From the NCBI GenBank assembly GCA_028825045.1, contig JAPKAY010000036.1:1-39807 (forward strand): 39,807 nt of DNA, written 5' to 3'. Made by a program: the position numbers and the translations under genes. The notes under the pieces were generated by a model, which was given only the letters and a program-made list of their open reading frames with translations, did not search any database and had not been told where the DNA came from. This document shows, piece after piece, positions 30,269 to 38,799 of this stretch. Origin of the DNA: Halioglobus sp. Lineage in GTDB: Bacteria > Pseudomonadota > Gammaproteobacteria > Pseudomonadales > Halieaceae. Each line of letters starts with the position of its first letter. Within the stretch, counting starts at the first letter, position 1.

Positions 30269-30825
30269 GCAGGTTTAAATCTATCAGGGCAGTGCTGTAT
30301 GTGTTTGGATATATTGGCGCCATCGTGTGTTTACCCGCGATCTCAGCTGAACCGACACCGGAGGCACTTTTACAAACATTGAACGAATACCCTCATGCTA
30401 AACAAATTGCATTCTTGGAGGCGCAAGTAATAGATCACGAAGTCGGTCTGGGTGCCATACAGAAAGTGCGGGGGAAATGGCGCTTCAAGAACAGCGAAAG
30501 GCTTACTGGAACCTTGTTTAGCTATACCTGGCAGATAGTGGATGGGTTTACTTCGGCGGAAGTAATGGAAGAACTCCTTGGCTCCGCAGTAATCGAAGAG
30601 GGGGCGAGTGAGTTGTTCACCTGTAATGGCCGCGCGTGTGGCCATGGTTCCCAGTGGGCTAACCGCATTTTTGGCCAACGCGTACTTTATGGCAGGGAAG
30701 ATATGCAACGTTACAGGGTATATGCCCTGGAAAAAGAGGTTTCCTATCGAATGATAGTGTATAGCTCTTCTCGGACAGCCGACCGACAGTACCTGCACGT
30801 GGAGTTACTGCGGATCGCCGACTAG
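30265..30825 (+). CDS. DUF4892 family secreted protein
   Basis: The 186-residue product has a signal peptide (about residues 1-27, cleaved after ISA) and no further membrane segment, so it is probably periplasmic or secreted. The central FTCNGRACGHGSQWANRIFGQRVLYG and the YRMIVYSSSRTADRQYLHVE region are the landmarks I associate with DUF4892, a family seen in Pseudomonas and relatives with no assigned function. Two cysteines four residues apart (CNGRAC) could form a disulfide. It overlaps the hydrolase gene by ATGA and converges with folE, with no clear terminator in the 28 bases between. Confidence 0.75.
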   Translation: MSRFKSIRAVLYVFGYIGAIVCLPAISAEPTPEALLQTLNEYPHAKQIAFLEAQVIDHEVGLGAIQKVRGKWRFKNSERLTGTLFSYTWQIVDGFTSAEVMEELLGSAVIEEGASELFTCNGRACGHGSQWANRIFGQRVLYGREDMQRYRVYALEKEVSYRMIVYSSSRTADRQYLHVELLRIAD

Positions 30826-30853
30826 TATTTCGGTGTCACACACTGGACTAAAT

Positions 30854-31432
30854 TTACATTCGCAATAGAGACAGAAACTCGTCCCGAGTTTTTTGTTCGG
30901 CCCGGAAAGTCCCCAGCATCGCTGATGTTTTCATCGAGGAGTTCTGCTTTTCAACGCCCCGCATCATCATGCACATGTGTTGTGCTTCGATAATGACGCC
31001 AACGCCTTGAGCATTGGTGACTTCCATAATGGTTTCAGCAATCTGGGCGGTCAGGGATTCCTGTATTTGCAGACGCCTTGCGAATACGTCCACGATCCGA
31101 GCAACCTTTGATAGACCCAAAACGTTCCCGGTCGGAATATACGCCACATGGCATTTCCCAATGAAGGGTAACAGGTGATGTTCGCACAGGGAATAAAGCT
31201 CTATATCCTGAACCAGAATCATCTCACTGGATTCGGATGGGAATAGGGCGCCGTTGACGACGCTGTCAACGGACTGTGAGTAGCCCTGTGTTAAAAACCT
31301 AAATGCACCGGCAGCGCGTTTTGGTGTATCCGCCAAGCCTGGTCGATTCAGGTCTTCACCTATCGCTTCGATTATTTTTGCCCAATGATCTTCCAAAAGA
31401 GCGACTCCGTCATAGTGGGGTTCCCGCAACAC
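30854..31432 (-). CDS. folE: GTP cyclohydrolase I
   Basis: FolE turns GTP into 7,8-dihydroneopterin triphosphate, the first step toward tetrahydrofolate. The 192-residue protein carries the zinc ligands C83 and H86 ([10 protein letters not shown]) and C154 (QHMCMMMRG). It also has the acid-base residues around H85 and H152 and the conserved [29 protein letters not shown] core, broken here only by single changes. The start is GTG 31432; no in-frame ATG is available upstream. No Shine-Dalgarno sequence is visible. It is slightly short at the N-terminus compared with E. coli (222 residues), typical of the shorter FolE group. Divergent from prmB across 97 bases that must hold both promoters. Confidence 0.95.
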   Translation of the reverse strand: MLREPHYDGVALLEDHWAKIIEAIGEDLNRPGLADTPKRAAGAFRFLTQGYSQSVDSVVNGALFPSESSEMILVQDIELYSLCEHHLLPFIGKCHVAYIPTGNVLGLSKVARIVDVFARRLQIQESLTAQIAETIMEVTNAQGVGVIIEAQHMCMMMRGVEKQNSSMKTSAMLGTFRAEQKTRDEFLSLLRM

Positions 31433-31529
31433 GGGGAACGTAATGTTAGCAATGCCGTGGCTTCAAGGCAAACCAACTGTCTCGCTGGCGAAACGCAAAC
31501 CCTGCTCGAGAATCAGTTACACTTGCGAT

Positions 31530-32459
31530 ATGAGTGATACTGAAGCTTTGCGGGATCAACCACAAACTGTCGGTCAGGCACTGCAATTTTGCAGTGAAGC
31601 ACTGCAAAGCAGTGACGTTTTTTTTGGCCACGGCACAGACAGTGCCTGGGATGAGTCCGTGCAACTGGTATTGTCGGTCGCTGGCCTGCCGCTTGATTCC
31701 AGCGATGATGTGTTGCCAGTCCCGCTCAGCCCCGCGGCGATCACCCGATTACAATCCTTACTGGGGCGACGTATCGAGGAGCATATACCGCTGCCGTACC
31801 TTTTGGGGCGGGCCTGGTTTGCCGGACTGGAATATCGATGTGACCCGCGAGCTATTATCCCTAGGTCGCCCATCGCTGAGTTGATTCTGGCTGAATTCAG
31901 ACCTTGGTACAACGGCCCAGAGCCCTCACGTATACTCGATTTGTGCTGTGGCGGGGGTTGTATCGGGCTGGCGGCAGCGCACTATTTTCCAGCCGCCAGG
32001 GTGGATTTGCTGGATATCGATAGCGCCGCCCTGGAGCTTGCGCGAGAGAATGCCGCAGCGCTGGAACTCGTAGATCGGGTTGCAATCATTCAGTCGGATT
32101 TATTCGACGAATTGGGCGACGGTCGCTACGATCTTATTCTTAGCAATCCGCCCTACGTTGACGCGGCTGATCTTGCGGCCATGCCCGCTGAATATCATCA
32201 TGAGCCAGAGAACTCTTTGGGTTCCGGAGTAGACGGATTGGCACTGACCCGCCGAATATTATCGTGTGCCGAAACCTGGTTACGAGACACAGGCCTATTG
32301 GTGGTCGAGGTCGGCAACAGCTGGACTGCGCTGGAGGAAGCGTACCCTGAAGTGCCATTTACCTGGTTGGAATTTGAGCATGGCGGGGAGGGAGTGTTCG
32401 CTATTAGTGCCCGGGAGCTGCAAGAATACAGCGCAAAATGGAGCGAATTAGGCTTATAA
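31530..32459 (+). CDS. prmB: Ribosomal protein L3 N5-glutamine methyltransferase PrmB
   Basis: PrmB methylates a glutamine of ribosomal protein L3 using S-adenosylmethionine. The 309-residue product has the catalytic SNPPYV motif at 205-210, and the sequence after it (AMPAEYHHEPENSLGSGVDGL) is the PrmB rather than PrmC pattern. The SAM-binding loop reads DLCCGGGCIG (137-146); the family more often has D-L-C-T-G-S-G-C, so this is a mild variation. The frame is open 29 codons upstream, but ATG 31530 gives the family-like N-terminus. The gene lies 43 bases before aroC, a pairing common in gammaproteobacteria. Confidence 0.93.
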   Translation: MSDTEALRDQPQTVGQALQFCSEALQSSDVFFGHGTDSAWDESVQLVLSVAGLPLDSSDDVLPVPLSPAAITRLQSLLGRRIEEHIPLPYLLGRAWFAGLEYRCDPRAIIPRSPIAELILAEFRPWYNGPEPSRILDLCCGGGCIGLAAAHYFPAARVDLLDIDSAALELARENAAALELVDRVAIIQSDLFDELGDGRYDLILSNPPYVDAADLAAMPAEYHHEPENSLGSGVDGLALTRRILSCAETWLRDTGLLVVEVGNSWTALEEAYPEVPFTWLEFEHGGEGVFAISARELQEYSAKWSELGL

Positions 32460-32502
32460 TGCCCGACGTTAATGGTTCGAAACGGGAAAGCACGAGAGCA
32501 CT

Positions 32503-33612
32503 ATGTCCGGGAATTCAATAGGTAAATTATTTACGGTAACCAGCTTTGGCGAGAGCCATGGGCCCGCTTTGGGTTGCGTTATCGACGGCTGTCCTCCCGG
32601 ATTATCGTTGGGCACATCCGACCTTCAGCCCGATCTTGATAGGCGAAAACCCGGTACCTCCCGCTTTACAACGCAACGACGAGAGGCGGATGAAGTACGG
32701 ATTTTGTCAGGCGTATTTGAAGGCGTGACCACGGGCACGCCGATTGGCCTACTCATTGAAAACACAGATCAGCGCTCCAAAGATTATACTGAAATCAAGG
32801 ATCGCTTTCGTCCAGCACACGCTGATTATACCTACAATCAAAAGTATGGCTTTCGCGACTACCGAGGGGGAGGCCGCTCCTCTGCGCGGGAAACGGCGAT
32901 GCGCGTAGCCGCCGGTGCGATTGCGAAGAAGTACTTGTTTGAGCGCTATGGTATTAGGATTCGCGGTTACCTTGCTCAGCTTGGGCCGATAGTGGCCGAG
33001 CGGATAGACTGGGATGTGGTAGAGAGCAACCCGTTTTTTTGTCCAGATCCGGATAAGATCTCAGAAATGGAATCCTATATGGCTGAGCTTAACAAGCGCG
33101 GTGATTCCATAGGTGCGCGCATCAATGTAGTAGCTAGCGGCGTTATGCCAGGGCTGGGTGAGCCCGTGTTCGACCGACTCGATGCGGATATCGCCAATGC
33201 GTTGATGGGTATTAACGCTGTCAAGGGCGTGGAAATCGGCGCTGGATTTGACTGTGTTGAGCAATGTGGAAGCGAACACAGAGATCTGCTGACACCTGAG
33301 GGGTTTGTCGGGAACAATGCAGGTGGGGTCCTGGGAGGGATTAGCAGCGGCCAGAATATTGAGGTTAGTCTTGCGCTTAAACCCACATCCAGTATTCGAC
33401 TTCCGGGCGCTACTATCGATATTCACGGTGCTGCGACGGAAGTGGTGACCCACGGTCGACACGACCCGTGTGTGGGAATTCGCGCTACGCCAATAGCGGA
33501 GGCGATGCTGGCAATCGTACTTATGGATCATGTGCTTCGCCATCGCGCACAAAACATGGACGTGCAGAGTGATACACCTGTACTGCCAGCCTCAGTTCCC
33601 AGTGACAGCTGA
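32503..33612 (+). CDS. aroC: Chorismate synthase
   Basis: AroC makes chorismate from 5-enolpyruvylshikimate 3-phosphate with reduced FMN, the last common step of aromatic amino acid, folate and quinone synthesis. The 369-residue protein (E. coli 361) has the family signatures GESHG (16-20), the [30 protein letters not shown] block, the [15 protein letters not shown] region and [12 protein letters not shown] near the C-terminus. It starts at ATG 32503 after a CGAGAGC stretch. Its last 11 bases overlap a small membrane-protein gene. Confidence 0.98.
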   Translation: MSGNSIGKLFTVTSFGESHGPALGCVIDGCPPGLSLGTSDLQPDLDRRKPGTSRFTTQRREADEVRILSGVFEGVTTGTPIGLLIENTDQRSKDYTEIKDRFRPAHADYTYNQKYGFRDYRGGGRSSARETAMRVAAGAIAKKYLFERYGIRIRGYLAQLGPIVAERIDWDVVESNPFFCPDPDKISEMESYMAELNKRGDSIGARINVVASGVMPGLGEPVFDRLDADIANALMGINAVKGVEIGAGFDCVEQCGSEHRDLLTPEGFVGNNAGGVLGGISSGQNIEVSLALKPTSSIRLPGATIDIHGAATEVVTHGRHDPCVGIRATPIAEAMLAIVLMDHVLRHRAQNMDVQSDTPVLPASVPSDS

Positions 33613-33862
33613 CCAAGGTCGGGACACATCCGGCAGCAAAGCACGCCGACGTTTTTATCGAACAGTTCTTCTTGGTGTGGCTGCTATGGGCGTTCTCGTT
33701 TGGACGGCCGTTGAACAGTTCGGTATTTCAATCGAAGAAATGACAGCCCTCTTTCTGGGCGCAGTGCTGATAACCGTTGGTATTGCTGCGTGCGCTGCTT
33801 TCTTTACATTCTTGTGGATAGCACTACGCGGATTAGTGCAACGTCGCGGTAATGATGATTAA
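33602..33862 (+). CDS. Small two-helix membrane protein, unknown function
   Basis: The predicted product has 86 residues from GTG 33602, which overlaps the aroC stop by 11 bases. It has a basic N-terminus ([10 protein letters not shown]), a first membrane helix (about 19-40), an acidic turn ISIEEM, a second helix (about 48-76) and a basic tail [11 protein letters not shown]. The arrangement suggests both ends in the cytoplasm. I do not recognise a family. The open frame extends further upstream inside aroC, where it loses the membrane-protein character, so the internal GTG is preferred. Evidence that it is real: hydrophobic pattern, tight position after aroC and five-base spacing to the convergent next gene. 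Confidence 0.6.
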   Translation: MTADQGRDTSGSKARRRFYRTVLLGVAAMGVLVWTAVEQFGISIEEMTALFLGAVLITVGIAACAAFFTFLWIALRGLVQRRGNDD

Positions 33863-33867
33863 CATGA

Positions 33868-34392
33868 TCACAGGGGGCTATTCAGATCGATCTCCAGTGT
33901 CATGTTATCGGCAATTGCATCCAATGTGTCACGCAGATCATCCGAGTCGGTAGTTTCTGGTATCCACGCCTCTATATGTGCGGTAAAAATCATTTCAGCG
34001 CTCATGGCAGCGCTGTTAACCTGGCTGTCCATTTGCAGTACATTGATGTGCCGATTCGCCAGGGCATGAGAAATTTTCCGGACAATGCCCAAGCGATCTG
34101 GACCCATGACCGTGAGGTTGATATTGCGGCCAGCTACCGGATCTGAGCGATCACCGGTGGAGGTCAACTGTACTCTCAGTCCGCTGGCCGACAGGTTCTT
34201 TAGCTCTGTTTCCAGAGCCGGCGCGCCATCGCTAGGCAGCGATACCAGGATGAGGCCGGCAAACATGCCCCCTAGTTGGGATAGCCTGCTCTCGTGCCAG
34301 TTGCCTCCATTGTTTTCAATGACGCGGGACAGGTGTTCAACCAAGCCGGGACGATCATCACTAGTGAAGGTAACAATGTAGGATGTATGCAC
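33868..34392 (-). CDS. GcvR-like tandem ACT-domain regulatory protein
   Basis: From GTG 34392, with GGAG nine bases upstream, the product has 174 residues in two ACT domains: residues 3-75 (SYIVTFTSDDRPGLVEHLS ... GGMFAGLILVSL) and about 88-160 (NLTVMGPDRLGIVRKISHAL ... AEMIFTAHIEAW). Each shows the D-R-x-G-[LI]-V ligand-binding turn. This is the architecture of GcvR, which in E. coli binds GcvA and represses the glycine-cleavage operon when glycine is low. No gcv gene is in the window, so function as a gcv regulator is uncertain. The frame is open 27 codons further up, but that extension is unlike the family. Divergent from yheU. Confidence 0.8.
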   Translation of the reverse strand: MHTSYIVTFTSDDRPGLVEHLSRVIENNGGNWHESRLSQLGGMFAGLILVSLPSDGAPALETELKNLSASGLRVQLTSTGDRSDPVAGRNINLTVMGPDRLGIVRKISHALANRHINVLQMDSQVNSAAMSAEMIFTAHIEAWIPETTDSDDLRDTLDAIADNMTLEIDLNSPL

Positions 34393-34417
34393 GAATTTGA
34401 CTCCACATTTACAAGTG

Positions 34418-34440
34418 AAGCTCGTATATTGGCCGAGCTT
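34418..34440. promoter_or_regulatory. Inverted repeat in the gcvR-like/yheU divergent region
   Basis: AAGCTCG (34418-34424) and CGAGCTT (34434-34440) form a perfect 7-bp dyad with a nine-base centre, in the 112-base region between two divergent genes. It could be an operator shared by both promoters or a leader hairpin. Confidence 0.4.
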
Positions 34441-34504
34441 ATTGTTTAGTCTAAATCGTAGTTTAGCGTGCATTCGCCCATAGCAGAAGGAGCAGAATCA
34501 GCAG

Positions 34505-34747
34505 ATGGCGCAATTTATACAGGTACCCCCCCAGCGATTGCAGAAGGAGGTGTTACAGGCCCTATTGGAAGAGTATGCCAGCCGAGACGGAACGGATTAC
34601 GGAGAACGAGAGGTGATGCTTGATAGTAAAGTCGAGTCTTTACAACGCCAGATCCGCAGCAACGAGCTCTGTATTATTTACGACGCTGACAGTGAACAGT
34701 GGGATTTGCTGCCCCGCGCAGAAGCGGACCTCTTGGTCCACAGCTGA
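34505..34747 (+). CDS. yheU: YheU family protein (UPF0270)
   Basis: This 80-residue protein matches the short YheU family. It has a VPPQRLQ start, LEEYASRDGTDYGEREV (the family's R-[ED]-GTDYG-E signature), KVESLQRQIRSNE, and the DSEQWDLLPR end. Function is unknown in E. coli; a small cytoplasmic protein with no membrane segment. ATG 34505 has AAGGAG about 12 bases upstream. It heads the run tusA-epmC-xni-pdxB-NAD kinase, 12 bases before tusA. Confidence 0.88.
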   Translation: MAQFIQVPPQRLQKEVLQALLEEYASRDGTDYGEREVMLDSKVESLQRQIRSNELCIIYDADSEQWDLLPRAEADLLVHS

Positions 34748-34759
34748 TAATATTCACAC

Positions 34760-35014
34760 ATGTCGATAAAACCTGATCATATACTCGATGCCACCGGATT
34801 AATGTGTCCCGAACCCGTTATGTTACTGCACAACAAAATCCGGGACATTTCTGCCGGAGAAACGCTTCAAATCCTTGCAACTGATCCCACTACCGAGCGC
34901 GATATACCCCGTTTTTGCGAGTTTCTCGGACATGAGTTGTTATTGCAGGAAACGGTTGATACCGAGTATCGTTACCTGCTGCGCAAAGTGGAATTGAAGT
35001 CATGGGATCGGTAG
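34760..35014 (+). CDS. tusA: Sulfur carrier protein TusA (SirA/YhhP family)
   Basis: TusA receives persulfide sulfur from IscS and passes it along the relay for 2-thiouridine in tRNA wobble positions. The 84-residue protein has the defining CPEP motif with acceptor C16 in DATGLMCPEPVMLLHNKIR. The remainder is the alpha/beta two-layer fold, with LQILATDPTTERDIPRFCEFLGHEL. No tusBCD genes are in the window. It overlaps epmC by 13 bases. Confidence 0.93.
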   Translation: MSIKPDHILDATGLMCPEPVMLLHNKIRDISAGETLQILATDPTTERDIPRFCEFLGHELLLQETVDTEYRYLLRKVELKSWDR

Positions 35015-35589
35015 GCATAGCCTCTAAATCTCAGGGCGAATCATATGTATCGTCACGCCTGGAGCAGGTGTTTAGTCAGTGTTTTTCCGCCCGCTGGAAT
35101 ACCCGGCTGGCCGGCGGAGCGATCGAGCCACTCTACCAGCCGGCCGAGTCAGACGCAGCGCTCCATGTAATCCATTATCGCGAGGATTATTTTGCCAGCG
35201 CGCTCCACGAGGTTGCGCACTGGTGTATCGCTGGAACCCAACGCAGAGAGCAAACGGATTTTGGTTATTGGTATGCTCCCGACGGTCGCAGTTTAGAGCA
35301 ACAACAGGCGTTCCAGGCGGCAGAAGTAAAGCCCCAGGCCCTGGAGTGGTTTTTTTCCAAAGCCTGCCGCTTTCGCTTTCAGGTGAGTCTGGATAATCTA
35401 ACCCGGTTGGATCCAGAAGCAACGGAGGATGAAGCCTTCCACATTGCGATGCTGCAGCAGACCTGTACTTGGCAACAAAAGGGACTGCCGGAGCGCGCAG
35501 GTTTGTTCTATCGGCACCTGTGCCGTGAATTTTCCCACGAGATTCCTGCCGAACAGCTTTCGTTCAGTCTGACCGAGTTGGACACATGA
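35002..35589 (+). CDS. epmC: Elongation factor P hydroxylase EpmC
   Basis: EpmC (YfcM) hydroxylates the beta-lysylated lysine of elongation factor P. The 195-residue protein (E. coli 182) has the metal-binding HEVAHW with H69, E70 and H73, followed by CIAGTQRR, then FGYWYAPDGRS and QQ-x-FQ-x-AE-x-KPQALEW, which are the strongest family landmarks. The N-terminus is a little extended. It starts inside tusA and overlaps xni by four bases. The genes for EF-P itself and for EpmA/EpmB are not in the window, so the pathway is only inferred. Confidence 0.93.
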   Translation: MGSVGIASKSQGESYVSSRLEQVFSQCFSARWNTRLAGGAIEPLYQPAESDAALHVIHYREDYFASALHEVAHWCIAGTQRREQTDFGYWYAPDGRSLEQQQAFQAAEVKPQALEWFFSKACRFRFQVSLDNLTRLDPEATEDEAFHIAMLQQTCTWQQKGLPERAGLFYRHLCREFSHEIPAEQLSFSLTELDT

Positions 35590-36497
35590 ACGAGAATCGC
35601 GCTTGGCTTATCGATGCTTCTATCTATATTTTTCGAGCCTGGTTTTCACTACCCGATCGCTGGCATACGCAAAAGGGGCAGCCGGTACATGCGGTATATG
35701 GCTACACCAAGTTTCTGTTGGATTTTATTGAAGAGGCAGGAAACACTTTTTGGGGTGGGGCCGCGTTCGATGAGAGTCTCGGCAGTAATTATCGGAACGA
35801 TATCTATGCCGCATACAAAAGCAGCAGAGAACTGCCGGATGACGATTTGGCGTTTCAGTTGAAGGCGTGCAGGGAAATGACTGAGCGACTGGGTCTCGTC
35901 TGCTATGGCGGACCGCGCTACGAAGCGGATGATTATCTGGCTAGCTTGGCTCATGTATGCCATGAAAATAACATCTCCGTCACTGTGGTAACACGGGATA
36001 AGGATCTGGGTCAGATCATACAGAGTCCGCAAGACTACTGGTGGGACTATGCTCAGGGCGAGCGACTGGACTCTGTGACTTTCGAACAGAAATTTGGCGT
36101 CAAGCCACATCAGTTTGCCGATTATCTTGCGCTGGTGGGTGACCCGGTGGACGACATTCCCGGAGTTCCTGGTATAGGTGCAAAAACAGCGGCTCGTCTA
36201 CTGCAATCTTTTAGCAACCTGGATACTCTCGCCAAAGGTCTGGGCCGTGTTCAGGAGTTGGATATTCGAGGTGCCGCCAGAGTGAAGCAGCGATTACAGG
36301 AGAACTGGTCACAGGTCTTATTGGCTCGCCAATTGACCGGCCTCGAAGCCCATATTCCAGAGGTCACCGAAATACCCAGTTTTACACTCACCCGCAGGGG
36401 CGCGCAGGCGGCGCTGGATTATCTTTGTGACCTCAATTTGACCGGGCCACTGACCCGTCGTTGTCAGAAGCTTGTACAGGAACTACCTGTAGAATGA
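35586..36497 (+). CDS. xni: 5'-3' exonuclease / flap endonuclease (Xni/ExoIX-like)
   Basis: A 303-residue member of the PolI-type 5' nuclease family. Acidic metal ligands are visible in WLIDASIYIF (D10), AAFDES, YEADDYLAS, TRDKDLGQ and VGDPVDDIPGVPG. The helix-three-turn-helix and H3TH DNA-binding region follows (GVPGIGAKTAARLLQSF). It acts without a polymerase domain. The protein is about 50 residues longer than E. coli Xni (251) because of a C-terminal extension that resembles the one in PolI N-terminal domains, so it may be either Xni or a stand-alone PolA-type exonuclease. It overlaps epmC and pdxB by four bases each. Confidence 0.87.
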   Translation: MNENRAWLIDASIYIFRAWFSLPDRWHTQKGQPVHAVYGYTKFLLDFIEEAGNTFWGGAAFDESLGSNYRNDIYAAYKSSRELPDDDLAFQLKACREMTERLGLVCYGGPRYEADDYLASLAHVCHENNISVTVVTRDKDLGQIIQSPQDYWWDYAQGERLDSVTFEQKFGVKPHQFADYLALVGDPVDDIPGVPGIGAKTAARLLQSFSNLDTLAKGLGRVQELDIRGAARVKQRLQENWSQVLLARQLTGLEAHIPEVTEIPSFTLTRRGAQAALDYLCDLNLTGPLTRRCQKLVQELPVE

Positions 36498-37654
36498 ATA
36501 TCACAGTACTAGCTGATGAGAACATTCCTGGCGTAGAGCATTATCTTGGGCCGAGGGTGACTGTGCGCTACGTTAATGGGCGGGCGTTACGAAAGGCGCA
36601 GTTACGCGGGGTCGATGCTCTGCTGGTGAGATCAGTGACCCGGGTTGACGAGACGTTGCTCGCCGGTAGCTCCATCCAATACGTCGGTACAACTACCAGT
36701 GGGGTGGATCATATAGATCAAAATTATCTGTCGCGGTGTGGCATCGCGTTTGCTCATGCTCCAGGCTCTAACGCAAACTCCGTGGTGGAATATGTGCTGA
36801 CTGCCATCGCAGCGGCGGGGCAAAAGCTGGAGAATATTCTGGACGGGGCCCGCGTTGGTATTGTCGGTTATGGTGTTATTGGCAGGGCGCTCGCTGCGCG
36901 TCTGAAAGCGTTGGGTGTCCGTTACAGCGTATTCGATCCCTGGCTGGATCAGAGCGCTATACCCAGCGGGGCCGAACTGTCCGCCGTTCTGGACTGCGAT
37001 GTTGTAAGTCTGCATGCGGAACTTACCCACCATCAGCCTTGGCCAAGCATGCACTTGCTGGCAGATGCGGAATTGAAGTGCATGCGCACAGGTAGCCTGT
37101 TGATCAATGCAAGTCGTGGACCGGTGGTTGACAATAAGGCACTGTTGACTTTACTGCAGACCAGGGATGATCTGTCTGTAGTGCTGGACGTCTGGGAGGG
37201 CGAACCTGACATTACGTCAGGCCTGTTGGAACGTGTCGCGCTCGGTTCAGCGCACATTGCAGGGTATAGCCTGGATGGCAAGATTCAGGCGACACGCATT
37301 GTAAGTGAAGCGTTGTGCAATCACTTCGCTATTGCGACACCAACCGGGGAAAGTCCGCTTGCTGATCCGCCGGCAGTCAACGCCCCAGCTAATCTTTCCG
37401 ATGCCGAACTCGTCAGGCACCTTCTGCAGTCGCGTTACGACATTTTTATTGATGATGGGCTCTTGCGTCAGGCGGTGTTGCACAACAAGTCCAGCGCTTC
37501 TCCCCAACAAGGTTTCGATCTGCTGCGCAAACAGTATCGAGTTCGCAGGGAGCTAGCAGGCGCGGCCGTGGAGGGAGAGGCACTGTCGCATCCGCAGCAG
37601 CAGTTGATCCGAGCGCTTGGGTGTGTATATGAGCGTCAGGGATCGCTGCAATGA
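36494..37654 (+). CDS. pdxB: Erythronate-4-phosphate dehydrogenase
   Basis: PdxB oxidises 4-phospho-D-erythronate in the DXP-dependent pathway to pyridoxal phosphate. The 386-residue protein (E. coli 378) belongs to the D-2-hydroxyacid dehydrogenases. The NAD site is VGIVGYGVIG (121-130), and the catalytic trio is R208 (NASRGPVV), E237 (DVWEGEP) and H254 (SAHIAGYSLDGK), the last stretch being diagnostic for PdxB. A C-terminal dimerisation domain follows. The earlier start at 36461 inside xni is rejected in favour of ATG 36494, which gives the standard MNITVLADENIP. It overlaps the next gene by four bases. Confidence 0.95.
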   Translation: MNITVLADENIPGVEHYLGPRVTVRYVNGRALRKAQLRGVDALLVRSVTRVDETLLAGSSIQYVGTTTSGVDHIDQNYLSRCGIAFAHAPGSNANSVVEYVLTAIAAAGQKLENILDGARVGIVGYGVIGRALAARLKALGVRYSVFDPWLDQSAIPSGAELSAVLDCDVVSLHAELTHHQPWPSMHLLADAELKCMRTGSLLINASRGPVVDNKALLTLLQTRDDLSVVLDVWEGEPDITSGLLERVALGSAHIAGYSLDGKIQATRIVSEALCNHFAIATPTGESPLADPPAVNAPANLSDAELVRHLLQSRYDIFIDDGLLRQAVLHNKSSASPQQGFDLLRKQYRVRRELAGAAVEGEALSHPQQQLIRALGCVYERQGSLQ

Positions 37655-38790
37655 CGGCTACGTTGCACGTGGGACTGGTGATCAACCCTCTGGCGGGCCT
37701 CGGAGGTAGTCTGGCATTGAAGGGCAGTGATGGCACCGCTCTTCGCGAATTTGCGCTTGATTTGACACCGGACAAGAGGCGCCGCGCGCTTGATCGGACG
37801 CTGCGTGCTCTAAAGCCGCTAGTGAACATCGCACATACATTCAAATTCATCTGCTGGGCCGGCGCTATGGGAGAAAGTGCATTACAGCAACTGGCTTTCA
37901 GCAAGACTGTATTGGGCAGTACAGATAGCGAGTTGACTACGGCTGACGATACCCGGCTTGCGGTCACTGCAATGATCGAAGCCGAGGTTGACCTTATCCT
38001 ATTTGCCGGAGGTGACGGTACAGCTCGCGATATTTGCGATGTTGTGGGCTTACGTTGTCCCGTGCTGGGTATTCCCGCCGGCGTAAAAATGCACTCTGGG
38101 GTGTTTGCCGTGTCACCGGAAGCGGCCGGGGAATTACTCTGTCAAATAGCGACCGGGGGCCTAGTCAATGTTGGAAGAGCGGAAGTGCGTGATATCGATG
38201 AGGATGCTTTTCGCCGCGGGACAGTTCGGAGTCGATTCTACGGAGAACTATTAGTGCCCAGCAATGGACACTATTTGCAGCATACCAAGGCTGGAGGGAG
38301 AGAAGATCAGGGCCTGGCAGCAGCAGATATCGCCGCGTGGCAACTAGACACTATGGAGCCCGGGAGAACCTATCTCATTGGCCCTGGTTCGACTACAGCT
38401 GCCATTATGACGGCAATGAAGCTGCCCAATACTCTACTGGGTGTCGACGTAGTGCGCGATAGTCGACTTGTGGCAGGGGATGTTAACGAAGAAGCGTTAC
38501 TCCGGTTGTTGCAACAGGCCCCAGGCCCCGCGACTATATTAGTGACAGCAATCGGAGGTCAGGGCCACATTTTTGGGCGGGGCAATCAACAGCTTTCTCC
38601 CGCGGTGATTCGCTCAGTTGGATTAGAGAACATAAGTATCGTCGCCGCAAAGTCAAAAATTGCCGATCTTGCCGGTCGCCCTCTGCTTGTCGACACAAAT
38701 GATGCTGCATTGGATCTGGATCTCTGTGGAATGCGCATGATCGTCACAGGATATGATGATTGCATTCTTTATCGAGTGAGCACTCTGTAA
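37651..38790 (+). CDS. ATP-NAD kinase family protein (COG3199)
   Basis: The 379-residue protein has the NAD-kinase-like GGDGTARD motif (120-127), preceded by an INPLAGLGG loop (11-19) and followed by GIPAGVKMHSGVFAVSP. This is the pattern of the longer ATP-NAD kinase family rather than of NadK. The C-terminal half, with GPGSTTAAIM, LGVDVVRD and TAIGGQGHIFGRGNQQ, matches that family. A phosphoryl transfer to NAD+ or a related substrate is likely but not proven. It begins within the pdxB stop (ATGA), so the two are translationally coupled. Confidence 0.8.
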   Translation: MTATLHVGLVINPLAGLGGSLALKGSDGTALREFALDLTPDKRRRALDRTLRALKPLVNIAHTFKFICWAGAMGESALQQLAFSKTVLGSTDSELTTADDTRLAVTAMIEAEVDLILFAGGDGTARDICDVVGLRCPVLGIPAGVKMHSGVFAVSPEAAGELLCQIATGGLVNVGRAEVRDIDEDAFRRGTVRSRFYGELLVPSNGHYLQHTKAGGREDQGLAAADIAAWQLDTMEPGRTYLIGPGSTTAAIMTAMKLPNTLLGVDVVRDSRLVAGDVNEEALLRLLQQAPGPATILVTAIGGQGHIFGRGNQQLSPAVIRSVGLENISIVAAKSKIADLAGRPLLVDTNDAALDLDLCGMRMIVTGYDDCILYRVSTL

Positions 38791-38799
38791 GCACCTCTA

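Noticed and set aside
31443..31529. Upstream extension of prmB by 29 codons
   Set aside because: The extension covers the folE-prmB promoter region and does not resemble the PrmB N-terminus; ATG 31530 fits the family.
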